From Actinoplanes sp. L3-i22 (lineage in GTDB: Bacteria > Actinomycetota > Actinomycetes > Mycobacteriales > Micromonosporaceae), in NCBI RefSeq assembly GCF_019704555.1, contig NZ_AP024745.1, positions 9,432,501 to 9,496,500 of the forward strand: a DNA stretch of 64,000 bases, written 5' to 3'. Each line of letters starts with the position of its first letter. The stretch's first letter is position 1. Below, one piece after another: positions 10,701-20,200 of this stretch. The position numbers and the translations under genes were made by a program. The notes under the pieces are model-generated. The model worked only from the letters and a program-made list of their open reading frames with translations, was not told the DNA's origin and ran no database searches.

Positions 10701-11150
10701 GAGCTGGTTCGGGACCGAGACGCCGAGCTCGCCCTCCCCGCCGTTGATCCGCTCGGCCTGCCGTTCCAGGTAGTTCGCGACGTCCAGCATCTTGGCCTTG
10801 AACGTCTCGGCGGCGGTGCCCTGCCAGGCCCGGCCGTCGCCGGCGAGACCCTTGATCTGGGCGGCCAGGTTCTTCGCCACGCCGCGCATCACCGACTGGG
10901 TGTTGTTGAAGATGTTCCCGGCGTCACGCAGCGACTGCGGATTGACCAGCGCCGCGGCGTCCTGGGCGGCGGTGGCCGCGCCGTTGGCGTTGTTGACCGC
11001 CGAGGAGCCGGTGAGGACCGCTTCGATCCACTTCCAGTCCTTGTCCGTGTAGTCGTAGACGTTGCCTTCGCTACCGGTCTCGCCGCTCGCGTAGATGCCG
11101 TTCGGCCCGGTCGAGACCAGCGGGGGCGGGGAACTGGACGGATCGGCCAT
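7794..11150 (-). CDS. WXG100-type N-terminal domain with long Pro/Gly/Ser repeat tail; putative ESX substrate
   Basis: The protein is 1118 aa. Residues 1-230 are helical and resemble WXG100/PPE-type export domains: AWQGTAAETFKAKM near residue 110 is a W-x-G turn between helices, and VYDYTDKDW near residue 31 contains YxxxD. From residue 240 it becomes low-complexity Pro, Gly, Ser, Ala and Asp. This part includes four units of about 93-95 residues carrying MMPPMSPPQS and SSGLVGGDAEDWDPGSVPGAP. The last 250 residues are charged (RADRDRMAEDDRERG, EEPAERRAADLLDRDD) and end in DDTVGGVLG. Its ATG shares one base with the stop of the upstream 250-aa gene (TGATG), so the two are probably translationally coupled. 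No signal peptide or membrane helix is visible. A structural, surface-exposed or PPE-like substrate role is inferred from the N-terminus and from its position directly before eccC. Confidence 0.75.
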   Translation of the reverse strand: MADPSSSPPPLVSTGPNGIYASGETGSEGNVYDYTDKDWKWIEAVLTGSSAVNNANGAATAAQDAAALVNPQSLRDAGNIFNNTQSVMRGVAKNLAAQIKGLAGDGRAWQGTAAETFKAKMLDVANYLERQAERINGGEGELGVSVPNQLFHSGNMLEWAQKQVLYVDHFYASWASNYVKDYGDGVVHVSEVDGLPEIMTNAMREVMGKLVVEYVRLGTSAVNTPQPMNPETGSPTGGSSTPPPNSSLPSNSVPSYSPPPFESSSLPPTPSISSSAPPQLSSTPPPSSVPTPSVAATPTPTPPALSTDAPDEVTGGPDVPDPSATDVPPPDAPISTSALAGPDDVPDPTDIPDPATADTPDPPGTNGENPPAFSAPGGAGGGLPGFDQTGDGTGTGATPPIPAFSSGNTPGGSSGGNKGAANAPVPEFDGADAPGGAGGGAGSGSGASAPDFGGAGDAPGAAGGGTSGSDAVIPPLTSVDAPVDTGLGGGSGTGSGTGAGSPPMMPPMSPPQSGTGATDRSDSSGLVGGDAEDWDPGSVPGAPEASGGAAPGAGGGGTGLETPGGVTTPGIPSVESPGDGSGSGSGTGLGSGAQTPMMPPMSPPQSATGATDRPDSSGLVGGDAEDWDPGSVPGAPEASGGAAPGAGAGGGVGSGSGLGGVTVPGIPSVESPADGSGSGSGTGLGSGGQTPMMPPMSPPQSATGATDRPDSSGLVGGDAEDWDAGSVPGAPEASGGAAPGAGGGGTGLETPGGVTTPSIPSVESPADGSGSGSGSGAGSGGQMPMMPPMSPPQSQRGAAERSDSSGLVTGDDEVWDGEPGAGTPDAPAGAERGQPAAGGSGDVAPVLPVPLLGGLPFVPPIVGLGESDRKRRADRDRMAEDDRERGSHRDPAPMIAPAVGGAGPTSVAAPEIGGADRADRADRDEIPLLAPPLIPGERRRAEERSGAGELLAEEPRAWGPVVEEIPPDQVALVRESDDDFGSWDSEPLPWETDGMPAPIEGDDDPSSWGGPEPTPPPPPPAPEDEPRARTRPSGQSYEAVLLAEMPLRSGGPDLTPEDRARLAEERAERVRRTRIEMGLDRDDDADEEEPAERRAADLLDRDDTQWGNRDDTVGGVLG
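8700..9650 (-). repeat. Four tandem ~280-bp coding repeats in the 1118-aa protein
   Basis: A shared motif beginning CTGCGGCGGCGACATCGG (plus strand) recurs at 8772, 9051, 9336 and 9615. The spacings are 279, 285 and 279 bp, all multiples of three. Whole stretches between the anchors are almost identical. Each unit encodes MMPPMSPPQS, a TGATDR(P/S)DSSGLVGGDAEDWD block and a Gly/Ala/Pro spacer. This is an in-frame expandable array, likely to vary in copy number between strains. Confidence 0.9.
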
Positions 11151-11902
11151 CAGGCGTTCTGCCCGTTCCCGTTCCCATTGCCGTTGCCGTTCCCGTTGCC
11201 ATTTCCGTTGCCGTTGCCGTTGGTCTCGGTGCCGGTGCCGTCAGTGCTGGTGTTGCCGTACTGGCCGTAGTGACTGATGTTGGTGAACGCGTCGTTGAAC
11301 ACGTTGTTGAGCTGCTGCGCGGTGATCCCGTTCCACTCCTCGGTGGAGTCGTAGTCGGTGATCAGCGTCTCGATGTCGGCGCGGATGTAGGTGAAGGTCT
11401 CGCTCACGCTCTGCAGGAACCGCAGCGTGTCGCCGCGCAGGCCGGTCTGGATCGCCGCGCTGATGTGCACGCCGGCGCCGAACGTGCCCGGCGCGACCTT
11501 CACGTCCTTGACCGAGGTGTGCTCCTTGACCACCAGGTCCTCGAGCATCTTCAGGTTCTTCGCGAACTGCCGCAGCGCCTCGGTGCTGACCGTGACCGAG
11601 CCGCCCTTCTCGCCGGAGGTGTTCAGCGGCGGGGGCAGGACCTTCGTATCGTCCAGCGGGTCCTTCGGCTTGTCGTCCGGCATGTCGGTGTCCGGGTTGT
11701 CGTCGTTCCCGGACAGCGTCGGCGGCTTGCCGTCGGTCCACTCGTTGACCAGCTTCTCCACCTTGTCGTGGATGGCCTTTTCCTCGGGCGTTCCGGCGCT
11801 GTACTCCGTACCCCAGGCGAAATAGGTGTACTTCTCGTCCTCCGTGATGGTCCCGGAGTCGACGAGTTTCTCTGCGATCTCGGAGGGTGCTTCGCCGGAC
11901 AT
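11150..11902 (-). CDS. ESX-linked helical protein with Gly-Asn repeat tail, function unknown
   Basis: This 250-aa protein starts at an ATG at 11902 behind AAAGGAAGCC. Residues 1-70 are acidic (MSGEAPSEIAEKLVDSG). Residues 70-100 are Asp/Pro-rich and disordered. Residues 105-215 are predicted helical and look like a WXG100-type hairpin (ALRQFAKNLKMLEDLVVKEH ... DTLRFLQSVSETFTYIRADIETLITDYDSTEEWNG), with YDSTE as a YxxxE motif. The tail is a Gly-Asn dipeptide run ending GQNA. It lies between the two WXG100 genes (behind a hairpin) and the repeat protein, overlapping the latter by one base. I do not recognise a named family. By position and helical design it is probably an ESX substrate or partner of the 1118-aa protein. 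Confidence 0.7.
   Translation of the reverse strand: MSGEAPSEIAEKLVDSGTITEDEKYTYFAWGTEYSAGTPEEKAIHDKVEKLVNEWTDGKPPTLSGNDDNPDTDMPDDKPKDPLDDTKVLPPPLNTSGEKGGSVTVSTEALRQFAKNLKMLEDLVVKEHTSVKDVKVAPGTFGAGVHISAAIQTGLRGDTLRFLQSVSETFTYIRADIETLITDYDSTEEWNGITAQQLNNVFNDAFTNISHYGQYGNTSTDGTGTETNGNGNGNGNGNGNGNGNGNGQNA
11160..11222 (-). repeat. Hexanucleotide (Gly-Asn) microsatellite
   Basis: Ten near-perfect units of GGCAAC/GGGAAC/GGAAAT (minus strand) encode the alternating Gly-Asn tail of the 250-aa protein. Slippage in 6-bp steps would change the tail length without shifting frame. Confidence 0.85.
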
Positions 11903-11938
11903 GGCTTCCTTTCGAGGCGGGGGTGACGGGTGGACACC

Positions 11939-11975
11939 GGATCCGGCCGGCCGTGCGACGGGACCGGCCGGATCC
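11939..11975 (-). terminator. Very stable hairpin between the WXG100 pair and the downstream ESX genes
   Basis: The arms GGATCCGGCCGG (11939-11950) and CCGGCCGGATCC (11964-11975) pair perfectly over 12 bp around a 13-nt loop. The hairpin lies 6 nt past the WXG100 stop at 11982 and 36 nt before the next start at 11902. No U-tract follows, as is common for actinobacterial terminators. It could be a partial terminator or an RNA-stabilising 3' structure that keeps WXG100 transcripts in excess over the distal genes. Confidence 0.65.
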
Positions 11976-11981
11976 GCGGGA

Positions 11982-12287
11982 TCAGCGGCCGGTGTAGGTG
12001 TTCGCCCAGATCTGCGAGGCGCGCTGCTCGGCGCCGCCGTAGCCCTCGGAGATGTTGTAGAGCGAGACCCGGCCGGACTGCAGCGCCTGGCTCATCGTCT
12101 GCAGCCCGGCCCGCCACTCGGCCTCGGCGTGCGCGTACGCGGTCTGCGCGTCACCGGTCCACTCCTGCAGGTGCGCCCGGCTGTTGCGCTCCAGCTCCTC
12201 GAGGGCCTGCTTCAGGTTGTTGTTGACGGTGTCCATGTGGTCGAGGGTGTTGTCGGCCACGGTGAAGTTGAACTTGTAGGAACTCAT
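11982..12287 (-). CDS. WXG100 family protein (EsxA/EsxB-like)
   Basis: This 101-aa helical-hairpin protein is a small ESX substrate. The W43-T-G45 turn separates two helices. The C-terminal helix carries YGGAE near residue 83, a YxxxE secretion signal that EccC would recognise. The length and motif spacing are standard. The ATG at 12287 follows GAAAGGCGTTGAG. It is 37 nt downstream of the other WXG100 gene, and the pair is expected to form an EsxA-EsxB-like heterodimer (inferred from family behaviour). A strong hairpin follows its stop. Confidence 0.93.
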   Translation of the reverse strand: MSSYKFNFTVADNTLDHMDTVNNNLKQALEELERNSRAHLQEWTGDAQTAYAHAEAEWRAGLQTMSQALQSGRVSLYNISEGYGGAEQRASQIWANTYTGR

Positions 12288-12324
12288 CTCAACGCCTTTC
12301 GGGAGTCGGTTTCGGGGGTGGCGA

Positions 12325-12699
12325 TCACATGCCGGGCAGGCCGCCGGAGGGCGCCGCCACCGGGGCGTCCTGCACGCCGTTGCCGAGCGCCTGACCCCAC
12401 TGCTGGGCGAGGTTCGAGGCGGTGTCCTCCTGGCCCTCGTACAGCTTCGCGTTGCCGCCGAGGCTCTCGATCATGCTGATCAGGGCGGTGATGACCCGCT
12501 TGAAGCCGCCCTCCCAGTTGTCCATCGCCTGGTTGAAGTTCGACGACGCGGTGCCGTCCCAGGTGCTCTGGAGAACCGACATCTCCTGGTTCACACTGGA
12601 CAGCTGCCCGTTGAAGATCTGGACCTTGCCCTCGAACTCGACCCGGGCGGCGGCCATGCCCTCTTGGGTAGTTCCGACGTTCTGCTGCTGAACTGCCAC
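12325..12699 (-). CDS. WXG100 family protein (EsxA/EsxB-like), first gene of the ESX run
   Basis: This 124-aa protein has a W47-D-G49 turn and a YEGQE (YxxxE) motif near residue 95. A short Pro/Ala/Gly tail (DAPVAAPSGGLPGM) extends beyond the usual 100 aa. The start is a GTG at 12699 encoding MAVQQQNVG, with an ideal GGAGG ribosome site 5 nt upstream; longer in-frame starts reach into the divergent promoter region and are not supported. It is the first gene of the minus-strand ESX run, so a promoter probably lies in 12700-13006. Confidence 0.93.
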   Translation of the reverse strand: MAVQQQNVGTTQEGMAAARVEFEGKVQIFNGQLSSVNQEMSVLQSTWDGTASSNFNQAMDNWEGGFKRVITALISMIESLGGNAKLYEGQEDTASNLAQQWGQALGNGVQDAPVAAPSGGLPGM

Positions 12700-13006
12700 T
12701 GTTACCTCCCGCGAGGGCCCCACTGGGGTGGGGATGCCCGCTCTGTCTAGGACGCTGCGATGCGCACGCTTCGCGTCAGTGGAGCGTCCCAGCCGAGTAG
12801 ATGACGGCAAATGCCCGAAGCACCGGGTGTGCCTGCTCGGGCCGCGATGCTGCCCCGACTGACATCCGGCCCGCGCCGGCGCCCGCCCGGTCGCGCCCAC
12901 GCGGGTAAGTCTCTTTCCCGTCCCGCCCCCATCGGCCCGGTTTCCCTTGCCGCCCGTCCGCGGACCCGGCTTTGCTGAGGGATCACCGACGGAAGAGGGG
13001 CCGAGC
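12700..13006. promoter_or_regulatory. 307-nt divergent intergenic region between the ESX operon and the giant-effector operon
   Basis: No gene is visible here. The region must hold promoters for both directions, but I see no convincing -10/-35 pair. Two inverted repeats stand out. CCCCAC (12718-12723) pairs with GTGGGG (12728-12733) just upstream of the WXG100 ribosome site. GGACGCT (12750-12756) pairs with AGCGTCC (12783-12789), with an inner GCGA/TCGC pair. Either could be an operator or a 5' leader structure. Confidence 0.6.
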
Positions 13007-13411
13007 ATGTCCGACGACCACCGCCTCGAGACGATGTTCGAGGAGTACCAGCGGCAGCGCCTGAGCCTCACCGAGCTGCACCAGCGGATCCAGGCGATCA
13101 AGGCGACCGCGTCGTCGCCGCGCCGGGAGATCGACGTGACGGTGAACCACGGCGGTTCGGTCACCGACATCACGTTCAACGGGACGGCCTACCGCAAGCT
13201 CGCGCCCAAGGACCTGTCCGCGCTGATCCTCAAGACCATCGACGACGCCAAGGCCAAGGCCGTCGCCGAGGCGGCCGAGCTGATCGCCCCGATGATGCCG
13301 CCCGGGTTGAACGCCCGTGAGCTGCTCGCCGGCAGCCTCGGGCTGGACCGGATGGTCCCGGCCGACGGGCCGCGCCTGCCGCAGATCGTCAACGAGCAGC
13401 TGCGGCGATAG
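13007..13411 (+). CDS. YbaB/EbfC-like small protein at the head of the giant-effector operon
   Basis: The 134-aa protein begins at an ATG at 13007 (MSDDHRLETMFEEYQRQRLSL) behind GAAGAGGGG. The layout is YbaB/EbfC-like: an N-terminal helix, a short beta hairpin (REIDVTVNHGGSVTDITFNG, residues 43-62), then a C-terminal helix (LSALILKTIDDAKAKAVAEAAEL). Actinobacterial ESX loci often encode such proteins next to WXG100 or EspC-like genes; whether they bind DNA or act as chaperones is not settled. The next gene starts 9 nt downstream, so the two form an operon with the giant gene. The fold assignment is good; the role is unknown. Confidence 0.8.
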   Translation: MSDDHRLETMFEEYQRQRLSLTELHQRIQAIKATASSPRREIDVTVNHGGSVTDITFNGTAYRKLAPKDLSALILKTIDDAKAKAVAEAAELIAPMMPPGLNARELLAGSLGLDRMVPADGPRLPQIVNEQLRR

Positions 13412-13419
13412 GGGGCACG

Positions 13420-14235
13420 ATGTCCGACGAGCCGCTGTACGTCGACCCGGAACGCCTGGCCGCGCACGCCCGCCCGTACGAGTCGGCGTCGCACGACTGG
13501 GCCCGCCTGAAGAGCCGGGTGACCGACATCCGGGCCCGGTACGCCGGCGTCTGGGGCGACGACGACCTGGGCAGACAGTTCGGCCCGTCGTTCACCGAGG
13601 GACTGGACTCGGTCGAGGGCCGGGTGAACGTGGTCAGCACGACGCTGGGCTACTACAGCGAGGGGCTCGTCGAGAACGGCAAGATCTACGGGGAGGCCCG
13701 GGAGGACGCCGACCAGTCGACGTACCTGCTGCTGGTGGACTCCGAGATGGTCGGCGGCTACGAGGCCCCGGCCGACCCGAACGCGCCGGCCCGGCGGTAC
13801 ATGACCCCCGAGGGCGAGGGGACCGAGCGGCCGCTGCTGCGCCGGGCGATGACTATCCAGGGCCGGATCCTCACCCCGGCCGAGGAGGGCGAGGTCACCC
13901 CGCTGAGGCCGATGCTGGCGAGCCGCCGGCTGGCGGTCGAGGGCGAGACCTACCAGCCCGACGAGGAGGGCCAGGCCACCCCGCGCCTCCTGGCCCGCGG
14001 CAAACTGCTGACCCCGGACGACGAGCTGACCCCGCTCAAGCCCGCGCTCCTGATGCGCCGCGAGGCCGTGGCCGACCCCGGGACCGCCCCGCTGGAGCCG
14101 CTGCTGCCGGCACGCCGCGAGGCCGTGGTCGAGCCGGAGACGCCGTTGGAGCCGACCCGGTCGCACGTCTTCTACCGCAGCGTCCACCCCGCCACCCCCG
14201 CCATTCCCGCCGTCCCCGCGGAAGAGCCGGAGTAA
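13420..14235 (+). CDS. WXG100/EspC-like N-terminal domain with Arg/Pro/Glu-rich tail
   Basis: This is a 271-aa protein. Residues 1-100 form a helical WXG-like domain: DPERLAAHARPYESASHDWARLKSRV, then VWGDDDLGRQFGPSF at the turn, then a second helix through YYSEGLVENGKIYGEAREDADQ. The remainder is a degenerate repeat built around LTP..E....PL.P.L..RR.AV..E. That segment is disordered, recurs about four times, and ends in a short Pro/Ala stretch. The ATG at 13420 follows AGGGGGCACG. The gene lies 8 nt after the YbaB-like gene and 9 nt before the giant gene, so it is probably a partner or targeting factor for giant-protein export. The tail matches no family I know. Confidence 0.75.
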   Translation: MSDEPLYVDPERLAAHARPYESASHDWARLKSRVTDIRARYAGVWGDDDLGRQFGPSFTEGLDSVEGRVNVVSTTLGYYSEGLVENGKIYGEAREDADQSTYLLLVDSEMVGGYEAPADPNAPARRYMTPEGEGTERPLLRRAMTIQGRILTPAEEGEVTPLRPMLASRRLAVEGETYQPDEEGQATPRLLARGKLLTPDDELTPLKPALLMRREAVADPGTAPLEPLLPARREAVVEPETPLEPTRSHVFYRSVHPATPAIPAVPAEEPE

Positions 14236-14244
14236 CCGCACCAC

Positions 14245-17200
14245 ATGGACCTGCACATCCCCGACGACCCCGAGTACCAGTGGGCGTACACCGCGATCCT
14301 GATCGCCTCCGGCGAGCAGCTCCCGAAGGCGGACATCACCCAGCTCCGGGCGATGACCGCGGAGCTCACCGGGGTCGTCGCCGGGATGATGGCCCTGAGC
14401 ACCGGCATGGGCGGCCTGTCGACCAGCGTGTACAGCGCGGTCAGCGGCCAGACCGCGCGTGAGTTCTACAACGCCACCCGCAACGTCACCGACGGTGTCC
14501 CGGACGACGTCAACCTGCTGCAACAGATGATCTCGCAGGCGGACAACTTCACGCTGGACGCCGAGCAGACCCAGTACTCGGTCGCCATCGCGATGTTCCT
14601 GACCGTTTTCGACATCTTCCTGGCGCTGGTCTCCGGCTTCTCCTACCTGGTCCCGTTCCACATCGCGTCCGGCGGCGGCGTGGTCCGCGCGCTGATCCAG
14701 GGCCTCAAACTGCGGCACGCCGGCCGGGCGCTGTCCAAACTGCACATCCCGCCGCTGCCGAAGATGCCCAAGGCGCTGCCGAAGACGACCCCCAAGGACG
14801 TCCCGCACACCACCCCGAAGCCCACTCCCAAGGACACCCCGACCCCGACCCCCAAGGACACGCCGACCCCCACCCCGAAGGACCCGCCGGCGGCCGAACC
14901 CACCCCGCAGCCCCTGCCCAAGGACGCCCCCACCCCGAAACCCAAAGACACCCCGACGCCTTCGGCGAAACCCCCGATGACCAAAAAAGAACAGGCGATT
15001 CGGTACGGCGGGGAAGTCGTCCAGGAGGCGATCGAGGAAGCCGCCCAGGAGATGGCCGAAGAGGGCGCCGCCATGGGCATCCAGACCGCCGAGGGCAACC
15101 GCAAGGTCGGCCAGGTCAACTGGAACCAGTGGCTGATGGCGGGCGCGGGCGGCGCCATGATCGGTGGCGTGGCCAGCGCCTGGAGCGGCGCGGTCAAGAA
15201 GATCCTGCCGAACTTCTCGGCCGGCAAGGACGGGCGCGCCATCAACGGCGCGATCGGCGAGGTCCTCGGCGAACTCGGCTTCACCAGCATCGTCGGCGGC
15301 GACTTCGTCCCGTGGGCCACGGTCACGTCCTCGATGCTCGGCTCCTACGGCGTCGACTACGCCCACCAGGCGAGCAACAACCTCGCGGGCGTCCCGCACG
15401 GCACCGGCGGCCACGGCTCCGGCAACGGCCACACCACGGTCACCCCGCAGTCCGTCCAGAACTATTTCAACCAGCTCTCCGACACCCTGCGCACCGCCGG
15501 CGGCGACTTCACCCAGGTAGCCCCGGTAGTGGACGCCCTCGGCACCGACGTCGTCAACGAGATGACCGGCCAGCCCCTCACCAACGGCCCCACCGACCCC
15601 ACCACAAGCACCGCCACCGACACCCCACCCCCAGCCACAGCCACAGCCACCGGCACAACGCCCCCAGCCACAGCCACAGCCACCGGCACAACGCCCCCAG
15701 CCCCAGCCACAGCACCACCGGCCGCGGTCACCGGCGCTCCACCCCCGGCCACAGCCAGCGGCGGTATCCCCACCAGCACCAACTCCCCCATCACCACCGA
15801 CAGCCCCGCCCCCGCTCCGTCATCCCCGTCGGCGCCCGCCCCCGCACCTTCCTCGTCGTCCCCCGGTGCCGCGCCCTCATCGCCGGCCACCAGCACAGCA
15901 GCCCCGGCCGCCCCGTCGTCGTCCCCGTCCACCTCGACACCCGCTCCGGCGACCTCGTCCCCTTCCTCGACCACGACGGCCCCGGCCACCTCGACCGCTG
16001 CCCCTCCGACATCCACATCCGCGCCGACAACCTCCGGCGAGGGCGCCAACACCTCTCCCTCGTCGCCGACCAGCGGCTCGACCACCCCACCCACCAGCGG
16101 ATCAACCACAGCCAGCGGCCTCCCCGGCTTCGACACCCAACCCGGCACCAGCCCCGCGCCCGACACCGCCGACAACACCAACTCTCCCGCCACCAGCACC
16201 ACCGCTCCCAGCTCCAACGCACCTCAGCCCAGCGCCGACACCAGCACCAGCACTCCGAGCTCCAGCGCACCTCAACCCAGCGCCCCCAACTCCACCACCG
16301 CGTCCACACCCCAGCCCGCCGGGTCCTCAACCAGCACGGCAGCCCCCGCCACCAGCACTTCCACCCCCAGCACCAGCGCGCCCCAGACCAGCACCTCCCA
16401 GCCGGCCCCCCCTCCGACGACCTCCCCGACTACGAACACGCCGACCACGTCCCCCTCGCCGACGCCGACACAGACGCCGGCGAATCCCACGACGACATCC
16501 CCGAGCACAACGGCGTCCTCTCCCACGACGCCGAACTCGACCTCAACCCCCACACCCACCCCGGCAACCCAGACCACCTCGACGTCAACCCCGACGCCAA
16601 CCACCCAGAACACGTCCCCGTCGACAACGCAGACCACGCCTCAGTCCGCGCCCGCTCCGTCCCCGTCGACAACGCAGACCACGCCTCAGTCCGCGCCTGC
16701 TCCGTCCCCGCAGACGCAGACCGCCCCGGCAACGCAGACCGCCCCAACGCCGGCCCCGACACCCATCGCCACCGAGGCCCCCGCGCCCCCGACCGCGACC
16801 GAGGCCGCCCCGCCCACCGAAAACCCGCCGTCCTACCAGGAAGCCACCGCCACCGACCAATCCACAACGGACCAAACCCCCGAAGCTCCCCCGGCCTACG
16901 ACTCCTTGGAAACCCCTCCCCCGGCCTACGACTCCCTGGAAACGCCTCCCCCGCCTACGGCTCCCAGGACTCCCCGCCAGGCCGATTCCCCGACCACCGC
17001 CACCCCCGACCCGGCGAAAACTTCCGTCGACTCCCCAAGCCCCCCACCGACAAAGCCCCCACCCAGTCACAAAACCCCGCACCGCAGTCCCCCCGACCGA
17101 CCCCCGAAGCCCCCACGGCAAAGATTTCCACCGAGACCAACACCCCCGACGTCAAAACCCCACTCGAATCCGACGTCAAACAGGCCGTCGACTCCATCGC

Positions 17201-20200
17201 CCCCCACCACCACCGCGGCGGCGACAACACCCCCACACCCGGAATATCCGAAAAATCCGGCCGCGGCGGCTACCCCACCCCCACCTCGAGCAACAGCCCG
17301 CCCCCTGGCCTGGAACAACGACAACGACAACGACAACGCCGACGACAACGCCGAAAACGACAACCAACGCACCGACCCCACCGGCCCGATCCACGTCCCC
17401 GCCGGCCTCCGCCTGATCGACGCCAAATCCCACCCAGGCCACTTCGACCACGCCGCAAGAGCCCCCAAAACCCCCACCTACCAGGTCTTCGCCCACGGCA
17501 CCCCGACCGGCATCACGATCGGCCCCCGCACCATCACCGCCCCCGAACTCGCCACGATGATCAGAAACGACCCGGCCTGGAACAACAGACCGATCCGCCT
17601 GATCGCCTGCGACACCGGCGCCGGCCCCACCAACACCGACCGGTTCATCAACGAGCTACGGCAACACCTCCCCGGCGTACGCATCGATGCCCCGCGCCGA
17701 ACGGCCTGGACCACCGCGAACGGCGACGTCTTCGTCGCCGGCGCGAAGATCGTCGGCGGACGCCGACGCCCGGACCTCACCCCGCACCCGGACAACGCCT
17801 GGTCCACCGGCACCGCCCAGCGGAACCCGGACGAGACCGACGACTCCCGCGAGACGATCAAAAACCGCCCGGTCACCGAGTCGATCACCGCCGAAAGCCG
17901 CCCCCCGACCGAGGTCGATCTCGACCCGGACGACCCGTGGGCGATCGGCGTCGAGATCGAGACCCAGTTCGCCCTGGACACTCCGGGCGACGTCGACGTC
18001 GGCTACGCCACCGTGCTCGCCCAGACCCGCGACGGCATCCACCCCGCGATCAAACTGGTGATGGACCACTCCGGCGGCGAACAGATCATCGAGATCGTCA
18101 CCGAGCCCCTGGGCGTCATCGACGGCGAGAACCGACCGCCGTCACTCCCGGCCTTCCAGCTGATCAACGACCTGATCAACCGCCTGCACCAGGTGACCGC
18201 GACCGACCGCAACACCCCGCTCGCCGAGGTCCTCGCCACCCTGCCGCAGTTCGAGGTCAGCACCGTCGGCAACCAGGTCGGCATCATCGGCGGCCAGTCC
18301 CCGAAGACCGTCTACACCCAGTACACCGTCGGGGTCCCGCTGGCCGGCATGCCGGAGTTCCTGCGGAAGGTCATCCAGGACACCCGCACCCGCAACTCCC
18401 GTGACCCGCTCCAGCACGGCCTCGACTTCGCCCAGCGACTCGCCCAGCACTTCGCCGGCACCGTCTCCACCGACCCCTACCTGAACCGCCTGGTCCAGGG
18501 CATCGGCGCGATGGCCTACACACACACCGCCGCGATCTTCTCCAGCGCCGCCGACCAGCTGGAGTCGCAGCGCGACAACAAGCCGATCGAACGCCTGACC
18601 AAGAACTACCTGGGCGCCGCCTCCCGGGTGCACATGGCGGCGATGAACGCCCAGCTCCCGCCGACCGTCCAGCAGTTCCTGGAGAACAACACCGACACCA
18701 TCGGCCAGGAGGTGCTCAACCAGTACCGGCAGCAGGCCCCGGAGAAGGCCGCGCTCCTGGATCAGAAGATCACCACCGACAACACCCTGACCAGCCTGTA
18801 CGACGTCGACCCCCGCGCCCGCACGCTGTTCCTGAACGCGGTCCTGACCGAGGACACCCGCAACGCCCGGGGCATCCCGGTCATCGACCAGAGCGACGCC
18901 CTGGGCATCCGCACCCATCTGACCACGTTGGACCACCACACGCCCGGCGGACCGGTCGTCCCGTTGGAGATCCGCCAGCCCGACACCTACCAGGGCAAAC
19001 AGCCCGGTCTGGCCGGCTCGCACGCCAAGTTCACCGAGTACGCCGACCTCAGCAACCAGCTGCACCAGCAGCACGGCGCGCCCCCGCCCGAGCACGCCAT
19101 GCCGGGCGAGCCGATGGACGGCGTCGACTCGGCCGCGCCACCGCAGGACGTCGACATGGACGACGCGATCGGCTGGGGCGAGGGCGTCGAGGTGGAGACC
19201 CGCTTCCCGCTGGACGTGCCGGCCGGCAGCGCCATCGACTACGGCACCGTGCTCGCCACCAGTCCGGACAGCTTCCTGCCGGAGATCAAACTGGTGGTCG
19301 ACCACGATCTCGACGGCGAGAAGATCATCGAGATCGTGGTGGGCCCGATGCGGACCATCGACGGCGAGCACCGCCCCGGCCACGAGCAGGCGTTCAGCAT
19401 CATGAACGACCTGGTGACGAAGCTGCACGAGGCCAGCCGGTCGACGGCGAACACCCCCCTGGCGGACATCCTGAGCCCGCTCGGCTTCACCGTGACCCCG
19501 CAGGGCGCCCAGGTGAAGCTGGAGAGCGGCCAGGCCCCGGCCCACGTCTATCCCCAGTTCACGGTCGGCACGCCGATCGGCGGACTCGCCGACATGCTCC
19601 AGTCGATCGCCGCCGACACCCAGACCAGTCGCGCCAAGGATCCCCTGGACCAGGGTCTCGACTTCGGCGCGCAGCTCGCCCAGCTCTACCTCGGCAGCAA
19701 CGGCACCGACACCGCCGGCGCCCGGGTGATCCACGGCTACGCGGCGCTGGCGTATTCACACACGGTCGCGATGTTCTCCAGCAAGGCCGACGGGCTGGCC
19801 GGCAACACCGACGCCCCGGCCTCGAAGAACTACGTCGCCGCCGCGTCCCGGGTGAACCTCGCCGGCATCCAGCTGCACCTCGCCCGGCAGCACCCGGCCG
19901 TCGCGGCGTTCTTCGAGCAGCACGCCGCGACGATCGGCAACGCCCTGCAGACGCACTACACGAACACCAACCCGGCCAAGGCCGCGCACCTCAACGACCA
20001 GCTCGCGGTGATCGACGGCGCGAAGAATCTCTTCGACGTCACGCCCGGCTCGGAGGCGCTGTTCGCCAACGCCTTCGTCGGCCCGCAGACCCGCGCCCGG
20101 CTGGGCCTCCCGGAGATCAACCAGAGCCAGGCGCTGGGCATCCACCACCACTTCGCCGAGCTCGACGACCACACTCCCGGCGAGCCGGTCATCCCGCTCG

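Noticed and set aside
1..12699. Missing eccE and mycP taken as loss of function
   Set aside because: eccB runs off the left edge, so these genes may lie just outside the window.
15129..18404. Overlapping plus-strand frame in the linker region as a separate gene
   Set aside because: Before 16400 it is Arg/His-rich shadow. The D/H-rich stretch at 16408-16620 follows automatically from Thr/Pro/Ser codons in the main frame. Only 16953-17310 looks meaningful, and that is reported as a frameshift candidate.
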